Shown: positions 25,094 through 33,227 of the stretch, piece after piece
Layout of the letters: each line of letters begins with the position of its first letter
How positions within the stretch are numbered: position 1 is the stretch's first letter
Assembly (NCBI RefSeq): GCF_001435585.1
Contig: NZ_AZEC01000001.1
Coordinates: 248,001-312,000, forward strand
Reading direction: 5' to 3'
Length of the DNA stretch: 64,000 bases
Source of the DNA: Schleiferilactobacillus perolens DSM 12744
Lineage (GTDB): Bacteria; Bacillota; Bacilli; Lactobacillales; Lactobacillaceae
Notes under the pieces: generated by a model
What the model saw: the letters and a program-made list of their open reading frames with translations, nothing else
Databases searched by the model: none
Told to the model about the DNA's origin: nothing
Translations under genes and position numbers: made by a program

Positions 25094-26647
25094 CTATTCC
25101 TGTGCTAATTCGGTTACCTTATTCATCCAGGTGGAATATAGTGGATAAATTTGTTTGTACAATTCGTAATACTTCTGGTATTTTTCGTGATTCTCGGGAA
25201 TCGGGTTAATTACTCGATCGTATGTCACCATTGCATCCGTCGCTTCGAACAGATCTTTATACGCACCACCAGCTACGGCAGCAATGATGGCCGATCCGAT
25301 ACAAGGCGCCTCAAGTTGGGTGGGCACTTTCAATGGAATATTGGCAACATCTGCGTGAATTTGCATGAATAAATCGTTGTACGCGGCACCGCCGCAAATA
25401 ATGATGCTCTTGGGTGCAAATCCGCTTTCCTGGAATGATTGAATAATGTTATACGTTCCGTACGAAGTTCCTTCCATGATTGCACGGTAGATGTTGGCCC
25501 GAGTTGTGCGCAATGAAAGGCCGTACATCATTCCACGAATGTTACCGTCAGTATAAGGGGACCGATTGCCCTGCCAGAAGTCCGTCATCATTAAGCCGTC
25601 AGAACCTGGTGCGATGTCTTGGGCACTTTTGTTCAATAAGTCGTAAATAGAAATGCCCTGTTTTTTTGCCTCGGGGTAAAGATCTTTGCACATATTTTTA
25701 ACAAACCACTTGGTAATTGATCCAGTTGATACTTGACCACCTTCGACTAAATTCAGTCCACGAGTCAGGCTGTTGCTGTACGTTCCCCAAACACCGCGTT
25801 TATTGACGTTGTTCTTGGTTACTGCGAATAAGAGGTGAGACGTACCGGTAATTAGAGCTGTATCATTGTTATGGATAGCGCCAATGCCGATCATGCCTAC
25901 ATTTGCATCGACACCGCCTTGCCCAACAATAGTTCCTTCTGGTAAACCCAGGTTGGCAGCGGCAGCAGGGGTTAATGTGCCCAATTTATCCCCCAAACGA
26001 TTGATCTTTTGAGGGAACTTTTGCAGCACATCACCAACACCCATTCGGTTGTAAAAATCTACAGGCCAACCACCATTGTTTTCGTCATAGAACCAACGAA
26101 TGGAGATATTATTAATGTTGCAAGCCCAGTTATTTGTTAATTTATAACCGAGCCAATCCGCTGCCTCACAAATGATATCGGCTTTGTTGTAAACATCAGT
26201 AGCTTTTTCTTTCAGCCACATTGCCTTTGGCAGCATCCATTCTGGGGATACCTTGCCGTACCCAGTGATCCGCAATGTGGGATCGCCGCTAGCAGACACG
26301 CGGGCAGCTTGTTTTGTTGCCCGTAAATCCATCCAGAGAATTGCATTCATCAGTTGGTTGCCGCTACGGTCACAAGCAATGACTGTGCAACTCGTGACGT
26401 CGTAGCTCAGCGCAATGATATCCTCTGGTGCAATGCCCGCTTTTTTGATGGCATTTTTTGAAACCTTGCCGAGTGCTTGCCACCAATCAATGGTTGACTG
26501 TTCCGCCCAACCATTGTGTGGGATGACAGTTTCTAGGTCCTCAGTGGAGAAGACAATCTCCTTACCCTGTAGATCAAAAATCCCAACCCGGACTCCGTTA
26601 GTACCATAATCGATACCCATGACGTATTTCTTACTCAATTTCAACAT
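25094..26647 (-). CDS. FGGY-family carbohydrate kinase (pentulose/tetritol type)
   Basis: A 517-residue kinase with the FGGY phosphate loop MGIDYGTNGVRVGIF, a GGVDANVGMIG block and the C-terminal adenosine loop IICGGAAYNDLF. It groups by appearance with ribulokinase/xylulokinase/erythritol kinase relatives, but I cannot fix its substrate. It matters for the pathway because the operon's PTS permease lacks EIIA and EIIB, so phosphorylation may happen here after entry. It is followed by epimerase, aldolase and TIM in pathway-like order. Confidence 0.8.
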   Translation of the reverse strand: MLKLSKKYVMGIDYGTNGVRVGIFDLQGKEIVFSTEDLETVIPHNGWAEQSTIDWWQALGKVSKNAIKKAGIAPEDIIALSYDVTSCTVIACDRSGNQLMNAILWMDLRATKQAARVSASGDPTLRITGYGKVSPEWMLPKAMWLKEKATDVYNKADIICEAADWLGYKLTNNWACNINNISIRWFYDENNGGWPVDFYNRMGVGDVLQKFPQKINRLGDKLGTLTPAAAANLGLPEGTIVGQGGVDANVGMIGIGAIHNNDTALITGTSHLLFAVTKNNVNKRGVWGTYSNSLTRGLNLVEGGQVSTGSITKWFVKNMCKDLYPEAKKQGISIYDLLNKSAQDIAPGSDGLMMTDFWQGNRSPYTDGNIRGMMYGLSLRTTRANIYRAIMEGTSYGTYNIIQSFQESGFAPKSIIICGGAAYNDLFMQIHADVANIPLKVPTQLEAPCIGSAIIAAVAGGAYKDLFEATDAMVTYDRVINPIPENHEKYQKYYELYKQIYPLYSTWMNKVTELAQE

Positions 26648-26668
26648 CTCATTTCTTTTTGTTGTAGG

Positions 26669-27190
26669 TTATTCGCCAATCAGCGCGACATTACAGTTGC
26701 GAGTGCGGACGCGGTTTTGATCCCAGTCGACAAAATATAGATAACCAACTGTGCCAATTAATAGTTCTCCGTCTTTGATGACAACAGTCTCGCTTGATCC
26801 GAAAATCGAGGCACGGATATGTGCATCCGCGTTCAAGATTGTCGCTGGATCAGCATCATATGAAGGGTCCGCTTCGTTGAGTTGCTTCAAAAAAGCAACA
26901 TGTTTTGGGCCCGGATACAGATAATCTGATTCGGTCATTTCACGCGGTACGATCTTATCCAGGATTTTCACCATATCGACTTGGAGCAGCTCGTCGTCAT
27001 TCCAATCCTTGTCATGAGTGAACTCATCAAAGATCACAGAACAGGTAGTATGCGGTGATGAGACCAGGCAAATTCCGTTTTGAATTCCGGTGGACTTTAC
27101 AAAACTTTTGACCTCATCAGTAATGTTGGTAAAAGTGACCCGACGGCCATTTGATTTAACGTGTAACTGTTTGTATTCGAATTTCATCAT
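26669..27190 (-). CDS. YjbQ (UPF0047) family protein
   Basis: A 173-residue protein with the family signature SPHTTCSV and C-terminal IGTVGYLYFVDWDQNR block, which replaces the usual GTWQ-type motif. It is longer than typical YjbQ (about 135-140) owing to an insert around residues 70-115. The family has been linked to a weak secondary thiamine-phosphate synthase activity, but the physiological role is open. Presence inside a sugar/polyol operon suggests a role in sugar-phosphate chemistry. The ATG pair follows AGGGAG. Confidence 0.8.
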   Translation of the reverse strand: MMKFEYKQLHVKSNGRRVTFTNITDEVKSFVKSTGIQNGICLVSSPHTTCSVIFDEFTHDKDWNDDELLQVDMVKILDKIVPREMTESDYLYPGPKHVAFLKQLNEADPSYDADPATILNADAHIRASIFGSSETVVIKDGELLIGTVGYLYFVDWDQNRVRTRNCNVALIGE

Positions 27191-27204
27191 TACTTACTCC
27201 CTTT

Positions 27205-28476
27205 TTAGAACGCTGCATTAATTAATTGACACACTTTGATCCAGACCCAACCGATCCAAGTAGTGGCGCTTCCGATGAAATTCGTCATGTATTGAATTCC
27301 CTTGGGAACCGCGATCTTGCTCATTCTGGCGGCATTTGTATAGAACACACCGATATCGGTGCCCACATACATGATGCAGATTAAAATGAGAGTGCCAGCA
27401 ATTGTCATTCGCAAAATATTCCGCTTGGCGAATGGGGTGATGAGTGCCAGTAAGAACATCAATGATGCTAAGTCAACGAAAGGAAGGACCTTATTCCCTG
27501 GAAGAATAAAGGCCAGTACAATTGCGATTGGGATCAAGATTAAACCAGTGGCCAAAACAGAAGGTTCACCGATCAGAAGCGCTGTATCCATCCCAATGTA
27601 GAACTTGCGATTTGGGAACCACTTCTTCATCTGCTTCTCAACGGCATCACGGACGATTCGCAAGCCAGAAACAAGAATGTCGATCATTTTTGGTAGCAAG
27701 ACCATTGCAGCGGCAATGTTGACCGCTAGTGTGAGAATCTTTGGCACGTCATATCTAGCAAGTGCAGCAATTGCGGCCCCAAGCAAGAAGCCAAGAGTCA
27801 TTGGTTCGCCAAACACGCCGAAACGTTTTTGAATTTTTTCTGGATCCAGTTGAACCTTATTTAATCCTGGAATCTTTTCGATAATCCAGTTCGTGGCAAT
27901 TCCAAATGGAATCCAGGCAAGACATGTCAAGTGGGGGAAAGAAATCCCTTCCAAGTCGATTGACTTATATTGCTTTTGAATAATCGGTGCAGTCAGGTCT
28001 GCCACAATCAATGTCAGAGCGAAGATTACCCAAGTGCTGATAATAGACAGCCAGAAATTATGCGTCGCCGCATAGACGTTGGCGCCAAGTAGTAGGAAAA
28101 TCCAATAATTGAAGATGTCAATGTCGACCGTTTTTGTAACTTTCGTGATTAGCAGTATTGTATTTAATGCAAGGAAACCAACGACTGCAACGGGCATTAG
28201 TGGTGACCCCCAGCCAATGGTTGAAGCAGTTGGCCACCCTGTATCAACAACGGTTAAGTGCAAGCCCATGTTACTAACCATTTGTTTGGAGGCTGGACCA
28301 AGATTATCAAGAAGCAAGTTGATAACTAATGAAACGCCTGTAAAACCAATTCCGACGAGCATTCCTGCTTTGAAGGCTTGGGATACTTTCAAACGAAAGA
28401 TCATACCAACGAAGAAGAAGATAATGGGCATCATTACGGCTGCCCCAAGACCTATAATTGAATTAATGAAGGACAT
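27205..28476 (-). CDS. PTS galactitol-family EIIC (GatC-like), orphan
   Basis: A 423-residue permease clearly collinear with E. coli GatC (FKAGMLVGIGFTGVSLVI; VVDTGWP; KRFGVFGEPMTLGFLLG; IGMDTALLIGEPSV; LPGNKVLPFVDL). The start is the ATG at 28474-28476 behind GGGAGG; longer upstream reading is unsupported. No GatA or GatB is encoded in the operon, which is unusual, and an FGGY kinase is present. Facilitated entry of an unphosphorylated polyol or ketose, or use of EIIA/EIIB from elsewhere, are the two options. About ten hydrophobic segments are visible. Confidence 0.85.
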   Translation of the reverse strand: MSFINSIIGLGAAVMMPIIFFFVGMIFRLKVSQAFKAGMLVGIGFTGVSLVINLLLDNLGPASKQMVSNMGLHLTVVDTGWPTASTIGWGSPLMPVAVVGFLALNTILLITKVTKTVDIDIFNYWIFLLLGANVYAATHNFWLSIISTWVIFALTLIVADLTAPIIQKQYKSIDLEGISFPHLTCLAWIPFGIATNWIIEKIPGLNKVQLDPEKIQKRFGVFGEPMTLGFLLGAAIAALARYDVPKILTLAVNIAAAMVLLPKMIDILVSGLRIVRDAVEKQMKKWFPNRKFYIGMDTALLIGEPSVLATGLILIPIAIVLAFILPGNKVLPFVDLASLMFLLALITPFAKRNILRMTIAGTLILICIMYVGTDIGVFYTNAARMSKIAVPKGIQYMTNFIGSATTWIGWVWIKVCQLINAAF

Positions 28477-28492
28477 CTGGAACCCTCCCTGT

Positions 28493-29032
28493 TTACCAAA
28501 GTGTTGGATCACTGGTATCAACTGCGGTGTAACCTTCGCGGAACGCGCGGTTGATGACTTCTTGCTTACGGACAAAGCCGCCAGCAATTAGAAACTCGTT
28601 CGGCAACTTTTCCTTTAAGTCCTGCACCTCCTCGATTGCGTTAATGGCGGGTAAAACCTCTATTCCAGAAAAGTGGGCTCCTTTTAGAACGTTTTCGCTT
28701 CGCTCCAACGAGATGGAATCGACGAGAAATAGACGATAAATGGTTTCCAATCCTAACGAGTTGGCTTCAAAAAGAGCGTGTAAGTTCGCGGAAACAACAC
28801 CGTCGACCTTATAGGCGTTCTTGAGGAGTTTTAATCCCTCGCGATCGGCCTTAAAGCCATTCATGAACTCCAAATGGACAAAAGCTTTCTTTTTGGCTGC
28901 GTGAATTGGTTCGACAATCCCGTGCAAATTACAAATGTTGGTTTTAGTCAAAAACAAGATTGGAGCGTCTCCATTGCAGGCCTGGTCCAAGAATCTCAGA
29001 TTGTTTACGGAAGGAATTACAAACTGTTTCAT
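28493..29032 (-). CDS. GlpP-like antiterminator, first gene of the polyol/sugar operon
   Basis: A 179-residue TIM-barrel protein of the glycerol-3-phosphate-responsive antiterminator family (GlpP/YgcP), similar in length to GlpP. Features are ILFLTKTNICNL near the N terminus, a KADREGLKLLKN helix, VDSISLERS and IAGGFVRKQEV. Family members bind leader mRNA and prevent termination when a phosphorylated ligand is bound. Here the gene sits directly behind a promoter and a very strong leader terminator, so it probably controls its own operon. The ligand is more likely a pathway intermediate than glycerol 3-phosphate. Confidence 0.85.
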   Translation of the reverse strand: MKQFVIPSVNNLRFLDQACNGDAPILFLTKTNICNLHGIVEPIHAAKKKAFVHLEFMNGFKADREGLKLLKNAYKVDGVVSANLHALFEANSLGLETIYRLFLVDSISLERSENVLKGAHFSGIEVLPAINAIEEVQDLKEKLPNEFLIAGGFVRKQEVINRAFREGYTAVDTSDPTLW

Positions 29033-29071
29033 ACTTTATCCATTTCCTTTCCAATTTAAGAAAAAGTGCAC

Positions 29072-29133
29072 AAAAAGAGGGCACCTAAGAACATAGTGTA
29101 TACGCACACTATCTTCTTGGGTGTCCTCTTTTC
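29072..29133 (-). promoter_or_regulatory. leader terminator/antiterminator target of the GlpP-like protein
   Basis: On the minus strand a stem of about 27 bp with a few mismatches (29106-29132 with 29073-29099, loop of about 6 nt) ends in CCTCTTTTT. It lies 30-90 nt after the predicted start site and 40 nt before the antiterminator gene. Nothing on the plus strand runs into it, so its role must be attenuation of the minus-strand operon. Confidence 0.8.
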
Positions 29134-29170
29134 TCTAGCCCCAATGTGTTACTATTCACTTTTCGACTGT

Positions 29171-29199
29171 AATGTATCACGGAATGTATGCGTTGTCAA
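29171..29199 (-). promoter_or_regulatory. consensus promoter of the GlpP-like operon
   Basis: The minus strand shows TTGACA (29194-29199), a 17-bp spacer and TACATT (29171-29176). Transcription should begin near 29164. The remaining 29200-29335 leads to fetA and holds a GGTACA (29264-29269)/TGTACC (29281-29286) dyad that may control fetAB. Confidence 0.85.
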
Positions 29200-29335
29200 T
29201 TAGAGTGCTCAAATTTTTTTGCGGAGTAAAAAGAAACTCAAATACCAGCACTGGCCTGTGAGCGGTACAAACCATAACGCTGTACCTTTCCCCTAAGCTC
29301 CAGTAGAATAGTGTATAGAAGGGGAGTTGAAGCGG

Positions 29336-29986
29336 ATGAGTGACGCAATTTTTACCCTCCACGATGTTGGCTTTTCCGTACCGGAGAGGACGTTAATCGC
29401 GGATGTTTCATTTACAGTGGCGCCGGGAGAATTTGTCACCATCGGTGGGCCGTCGGGGTCGGGGAAGAGTACGTTGTTGCGGCTGGTGGCGACATTGTTA
29501 ACGCCGACTGCGGGAACGATTACTTATGATGGTCAGCCGCAAGACAGTTATGAAAAGACCGAATATCGACGGCAGGTATCGTATTGTTATCAGCAGCCGA
29601 GTTTGTTTGGGGAAACTGTCTGGGACAATTTGGCGTTTCCGTTTCAGATTCGCCATGAAGAAATTGATGAGGATCGCATGGTGCAGGCATTGGACATGGT
29701 TCATTTGCCGGCGAATATGCTCCGTCAACCGATTACGGATCTTTCTGGTGGAGAAAAGCAACGGGTAGCGCTGATTCGCAATTTGCTCTTCACGCCCAAG
29801 GTGCTGCTCTTGGACGAAATCACGACTGGGTTGGATACAGTGACCAAGGATGCTGTGCATGAAGTAATCAAGAATTTAAACCATCAGGGACTCACAATCT
29901 TGGCGGTGACCCATGACGAAGTAGAACTGGCCGCGGCAGATCGACTCTTGACCATTGTGGATGGTCGATTGGCGGTGAGCGTATGA
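29336..29986 (+). CDS. fetA: ABC transporter ATP-binding protein, FetA/YbbL type
   Basis: A 216-residue ATPase with Walker A GGPSGSGKST, Q-loop in YCYQQPSLFGE, signature LSGGEKQR, Walker B VLLLDEIT and the switch His in AVTHDE. ATG 9 nt after AAGGGGAG is taken as the start. It overlaps the permease gene by 4 nt (ATGA). The FetA-FetB pair is reported to export iron and protect against oxidative stress in E. coli. A metal-export role here is inferred from that. Confidence 0.88.
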   Translation: MSDAIFTLHDVGFSVPERTLIADVSFTVAPGEFVTIGGPSGSGKSTLLRLVATLLTPTAGTITYDGQPQDSYEKTEYRRQVSYCYQQPSLFGETVWDNLAFPFQIRHEEIDEDRMVQALDMVHLPANMLRQPITDLSGGEKQRVALIRNLLFTPKVLLLDEITTGLDTVTKDAVHEVIKNLNHQGLTILAVTHDEVELAAADRLLTIVDGRLAVSV

Positions 29987-30750
29987 CGCAATTAATTGTG
30001 ACGCCGACTGCGCTGATTTTCGCTGTAGCGCTTGTTGTTGTGGCATTAGTGATCAGTCTGAAAGAGAAGATCGGGCTGGAAAAGGATTTGATTGTCGGAG
30101 TTATTCGGGCGGTTATCCAGCTGACCGTAGTTGGTTACGTACTGACCTACATCATTCGGGTTAATCGCCATTGGTTGACGCTGCTGATGGTGGTGATCAT
30201 CATTGTGAATGCCGCCTGGAACGCCCGGGGGCGGGCCAGAGGAATTCCCCATGCTTTTGCCATCAGCTTGCTGGCGATCACTACAGCCACCGCGGGAACC
30301 ATTGCGTTATTGGTGTTGGCCGGTGCGATTGCCTTTGTCCCCAGCCAGATCGTCCCGATTTCCGGGATGATCGCCAGTAATGCCATGGTCGCCATTGGTC
30401 TGGCTTACCGCAGCATGAATGGCCAATTCCATGACCAGCGCCAGGCATTGTTAGAGCGATTATCGCTAGGCGCGACGAAGTACCAGACCGCCATCGCCGT
30501 CGTGCGAGAAGCCATTCGGACGGGGATGAGTCCGACGATTGATTCGGCGAAAACGGTCGGACTGGTCAGTTTGCCGGGGATGATGTCCGGCCTGATTTTT
30601 GCCGGAGTTGATCCAACGAAGGCTATTATGTACCAGATTATGGTAACGTTTATGTTGATGGCAGCCACCAGTTTGGGTAGTACCATCGCGTGCTATCTGG
30701 CTTATCCGCAGTTTTTTAACGCGGATCTGCAGTTACGTAATTTTAACTAA
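29983..30750 (+). CDS. fetB: ABC transporter permease, FetB/UPF0014 family
   Basis: A 255-residue membrane protein of UPF0014 with about seven hydrophobic segments. Landmark sequences are IGLEKDLIVGVIRAVIQL, SGMIASNAMVAIGLAYRSM, RTGMSPTIDSAKTVGLVSLPGMM and AATSLGSTIACYLAYPQFF. It partners with the upstream ATPase through a 4-nt overlap. A decayed copy of its C-terminal coding region lies about 2 kb downstream, past recA. A strong terminator follows. Confidence 0.9.
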   Translation: MTQLIVTPTALIFAVALVVVALVISLKEKIGLEKDLIVGVIRAVIQLTVVGYVLTYIIRVNRHWLTLLMVVIIIVNAAWNARGRARGIPHAFAISLLAITTATAGTIALLVLAGAIAFVPSQIVPISGMIASNAMVAIGLAYRSMNGQFHDQRQALLERLSLGATKYQTAIAVVREAIRTGMSPTIDSAKTVGLVSLPGMMSGLIFAGVDPTKAIMYQIMVTFMLMAATSLGSTIACYLAYPQFFNADLQLRNFN

Positions 30751-30766
30751 GCTATTATAAACAGAC

Positions 30767-30797
30767 AAAAAGCCGGTGCAAAATGCATCGGTTTTTT
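30767..30797. terminator. terminator after fetB
   Basis: A stem of GCCGGTGCA with TGCATCGGT (one wobble) and a 3-nt loop is flanked by A5 and T6 runs. Confidence 0.9.
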
Positions 30798-30825
30798 GCA
30801 TCTCAAAAGAACTTATCTTGTTCTC

Positions 30826-30874
30826 TTGCTTATCCGAATGTTTGTTCGTACAATGGAAATAAGAACAAATGTTT
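30826..30874 (+). promoter_or_regulatory. recA promoter with LexA boxes
   Basis: TTGCTT (30826-30831), a 17-bp spacer and TACAAT (30849-30854) form the promoter. CGAATGTTTGTTCG (30835-30848) fills the spacer and matches the Gram-positive LexA box CGAACNNNNGTTCG with one change. A weaker GAAC(N4)GTTT follows at 30863-30874. Confidence 0.85.
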
Positions 30875-30941
30875 GGTGGTGCTGTAACAACCCGCCACAT
30901 TTAATTGAGCGGTACGGAATAGACTGAGAGGACGAACAAGC

Positions 30942-32120
30942 ATGGCAAAGAAAAAGCAGTTGGACCTTTCTGACATCTATCAAAAGGAAGGACAGGAAAA
31001 AGATAAGGCGCTGCAGAAGGCCTTGACCGATATTGAGAAAGCATTTGGTGCAGGCGCTATCATGCGGATGGGCGACAAGCCGCGCATGCAAGTGGACACG
31101 ATTTCGACCGGCATTCTGTCGCTCGATATGGCTTTAGGCATCGGTGGTTTACCCCGCGGTCGCATGGTGGAAATTTACGGGCCAGAATCATCCGGGAAAA
31201 CAACCGTAGCCCTACAAACTGTGGCGGCGTTGCAAAAGGCTGGCGGCACTGCGGCGTATATTGATGCCGAAAACGCCATGGATCCGGTGTATGCGCAGCA
31301 TTTGGGCGTGGATATCGACCAGTTATTGTTATCGCAACCGGGCAGCGGCGAAGAAGGATTAGAAATCGCCGATGCCTTAGTGAATTCTGGTGCGGTTGAT
31401 TTGGTGGTCGTGGATTCTGTAGCTGCCTTGGTTCCCCGCGCAGAGATCACCGGGGAAATGGGCGATGCGCACGTGGGCCTGCAGGCGCGGTTGATGTCCC
31501 AAGCGTTGCGTAAACTAGCGGGTAATGTCAACAAGACGAATACATTGGTCATCTTTATTAATCAGCTAAGGGAAAAGGTCGGGGTCTCGTTTGGCAGTCC
31601 AGAGGTTACACCCGGCGGCCGGGCGCTCAAGTTTTATGCGTCCATTCGATTGGATATTCGGCGGACTGGACAGTATAAAGACGGTACTGAACTGATTGGG
31701 AATACGGTGAAAATTAAAGTGTCGAAAAATAAGCTGGCACCGCCGTTTAAAGAGACGGAGACCAACATGATTTTTGGCCAGGGTATTGAACATTACGGGG
31801 ACTTGTTGGCCTTAGCCACGGTAAAGGATCATGAAGTCATCAACAAAAGCGGCGCCTGGTATTCCTATGATAATGTGCGCATTGGTCAAGGGGCACCGAA
31901 TGCCACCAAATATCTGAAAGAGCATCCCGAAATGGCGCAGAAGGTTGAGGGCCAGATTCGGCAAAATGCAATGCCGAAGGAAGAAAAGGACAGTAAGGAT
32001 GAAGCCGCTGATAAGGCAAGCTCATCGGCCAAAGTGGTGAAGAAGGCGCAGGACACATCCAAGGAAACACAGAAACAGCCCGATGCTGAACCGGTAAAAG
32101 AATTGAATGTGACTGCGTGA
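30942..32120 (+). CDS. recA: RecA recombinase
   Basis: A 392-residue RecA with Walker A GPESSGKT at residues 80-87, Walker [10 protein letters not shown] and the DNA-binding loops ([20 protein letters not shown]). It catalyses homologous strand exchange and promotes LexA self-cleavage. The core is followed by a low-complexity, Lys/Glu/Ala-rich tail of about 50 residues, long but usual for lactobacilli. It is a single-gene unit with LexA-type boxes at its promoter. No cinA gene precedes it, although cinA-recA is a frequent pair in Firmicutes. Confidence 0.98.
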   Translation: MAKKKQLDLSDIYQKEGQEKDKALQKALTDIEKAFGAGAIMRMGDKPRMQVDTISTGILSLDMALGIGGLPRGRMVEIYGPESSGKTTVALQTVAALQKAGGTAAYIDAENAMDPVYAQHLGVDIDQLLLSQPGSGEEGLEIADALVNSGAVDLVVVDSVAALVPRAEITGEMGDAHVGLQARLMSQALRKLAGNVNKTNTLVIFINQLREKVGVSFGSPEVTPGGRALKFYASIRLDIRRTGQYKDGTELIGNTVKIKVSKNKLAPPFKETETNMIFGQGIEHYGDLLALATVKDHEVINKSGAWYSYDNVRIGQGAPNATKYLKEHPEMAQKVEGQIRQNAMPKEEKDSKDEAADKASSSAKVVKKAQDTSKETQKQPDAEPVKELNVTA

Positions 32121-32181
32121 GCCAGGATGGTGCTGTCTTCTGATCAATCAGTTTCGTGTGTCACATCAGTCGAAGTTGGCG

Positions 32182-32481
32182 TCACAGCTCAACATGGCCA
32201 GTCTCGTCTTTTACTTCTTGCCGCATCCGGCGACGATAGTCAGTGAGACGCTCTTTGTTGTCTGAGTGGTTTTGAGACAAAATCTGTTCTGTCTCTGTAA
32301 AGGCCGCTAAGGTTTCGTCGTTCGGTTGTTCTGTGGGCACTTCGATTTGAAAGGGAAACTTACCGGTTTGTACGAACTGAGTCAAGAAGATTTTTACTGC
32401 ATCGGCCGTACTCATGCCGATCAATGAAAACTTTTTGTCAGCTTCCTTTTTTAGCTTATCGTCAACACGTATATTAGCCAT
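32182..32481 (-). CDS. dinJ: RelB/DinJ-family antitoxin, apparently orphan
   Basis: A 99-residue protein starting at the ATG at 32479-32481 after AGGTGATC. The N-terminal ribbon-helix-helix (MANIRVDDKLKKEADKKF, then GMSTADAVKIFLTQFV) is typical of DinJ. The C-terminal half is charged and probably disordered, as in toxin-binding tails. No YafQ/RelE partner follows: the next DNA downstream on this strand is the end of recA. A TACCA-TCGT-TGGTA inverted repeat (32505-32518) upstream is the expected autoregulatory operator. Confidence 0.85.
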   Translation of the reverse strand: MANIRVDDKLKKEADKKFSLIGMSTADAVKIFLTQFVQTGKFPFQIEVPTEQPNDETLAAFTETEQILSQNHSDNKERLTDYRRRMRQEVKDETGHVEL

Positions 32482-32504
32482 AATGATCACCTCTGTGCAC
32501 ATAA

Positions 32505-32518
32505 TACCATCGTTGGTA
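32505..32518 (-). promoter_or_regulatory. inverted repeat upstream of dinJ
   Basis: TACCA (32505-32509) and TGGTA (32514-32518) with a 4-bp spacer lie 24 bp upstream of the dinJ start, positioned to overlap its promoter. Confidence 0.5.
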
Positions 32519-32589
32519 CGCAGTTAGAGATGTTTGCTCACAAGCAAAAGAATGTTATTTTATGAATGCTTCTTTTTCGTGATCCTATA

Positions 32590-32752
32590 CGAGTAGTCGT
32601 CAATTTTGGCGGACCACTCACTATTGATGGAAGTAGTACTTGTTTTTACATGGCAGCAAAAGCTACAAAAAGCAGTCTAGGCAGTACCATTGCTACCTGG
32701 CTTATCTGTAGTTTTTCAATTCCAACTCGCAATTGCGTATTTTTAATTTAGA
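32590..32752 (+). pseudogene. decayed 3' fragment of a fetB-like permease gene
   Basis: The DNA from about 32673 to 32752 aligns with the last 80 bp of fetB (30671-30750). Shared words include AGTACCAT, TGGCTTATC and AGTTTTT. A short deletion (GCGTGCTATCTGG reduced to GCTACCTGG) breaks the frame. Just upstream, GPLTIDGSS resembles the fetB MSPTIDSAK segment, with the region between the two lost. No start or intact frame remains. It is in the same orientation as fetB, so fetB-like sequence flanks recA-dinJ on both sides. Confidence 0.75.
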
Positions 32753-32776
32753 AGGGGGAAGGTTTCACCTTTCAAC

Positions 32777-32813
32777 AGCATATATTGACATCAACCCAAT
32801 ATATGCTATTATT
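32777..32813 (+). promoter_or_regulatory. higBA promoter with embedded operator palindrome
   Basis: TTGACA (32785-32790) is followed 17 bp later by an ATTATT/TATTAT -10. A perfect inverted repeat, AGCATATATTG (32777-32787) and CAATATATGCT (32797-32807), covers -35 and the spacer. It is well placed for autorepression by the HigA antitoxin. Confidence 0.8.
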
Positions 32814-32852
32814 AGTTCAGGGAAGAAATTCAGCACTTACAGGGAGTCAACG

Positions 32853-33227
32853 ATGGAAAAGCCAAGGTTTCGATATTTTAAACGGGCTAATGGGCACAGC
32901 GAGTTTCTTGAGTTTTTGAGTAGTTTGCCGACAAAGGATCAAGCAAAGTTATTATCGGCTATTCAAATTACACAAGACAAGGGAATTGCAATTGCCAGTC
33001 GCTTAAAGATCACCAAAAAACTAACGGATAATCTGTACGAGTTGCGGTCTAAGCAAAGCAGTAATATTCAACGGGCTTTGTACTTTCATATTGTTGGCAA
33101 TGACTATGTGATTACGCATGGTTTTACAAAGAAAACCGACCGAACGCCACCCGCAGAAATTGCTCATGCCATTGAATTGCGTGCCGAATTCTTCGCAAGG
33201 TATAAGGAGGATGAAAATAATGGCTGA
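32853..33227 (+). CDS. higB: HigB/RelE-family toxin (Gp49-like)
   Basis: A 124-residue toxin starting at ATG 32853 after CAGGGAG. The sequence (FRYFKRANGHSEFLEFLSSL; NLYELRSKQSSNIQRALYFH; YVITHGFTKKTDRTPPAEI) matches the phage-derived Gp49/HigB branch of the RelE fold, which are ribosome-dependent mRNA endonucleases. The basic residues and the HGFTKKTDRTP segment form the expected active surface. The antitoxin gene overlaps its last 8 nt. The toxin-first order is typical of higBA. Confidence 0.9.
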   Translation: MEKPRFRYFKRANGHSEFLEFLSSLPTKDQAKLLSAIQITQDKGIAIASRLKITKKLTDNLYELRSKQSSNIQRALYFHIVGNDYVITHGFTKKTDRTPPAEIAHAIELRAEFFARYKEDENNG

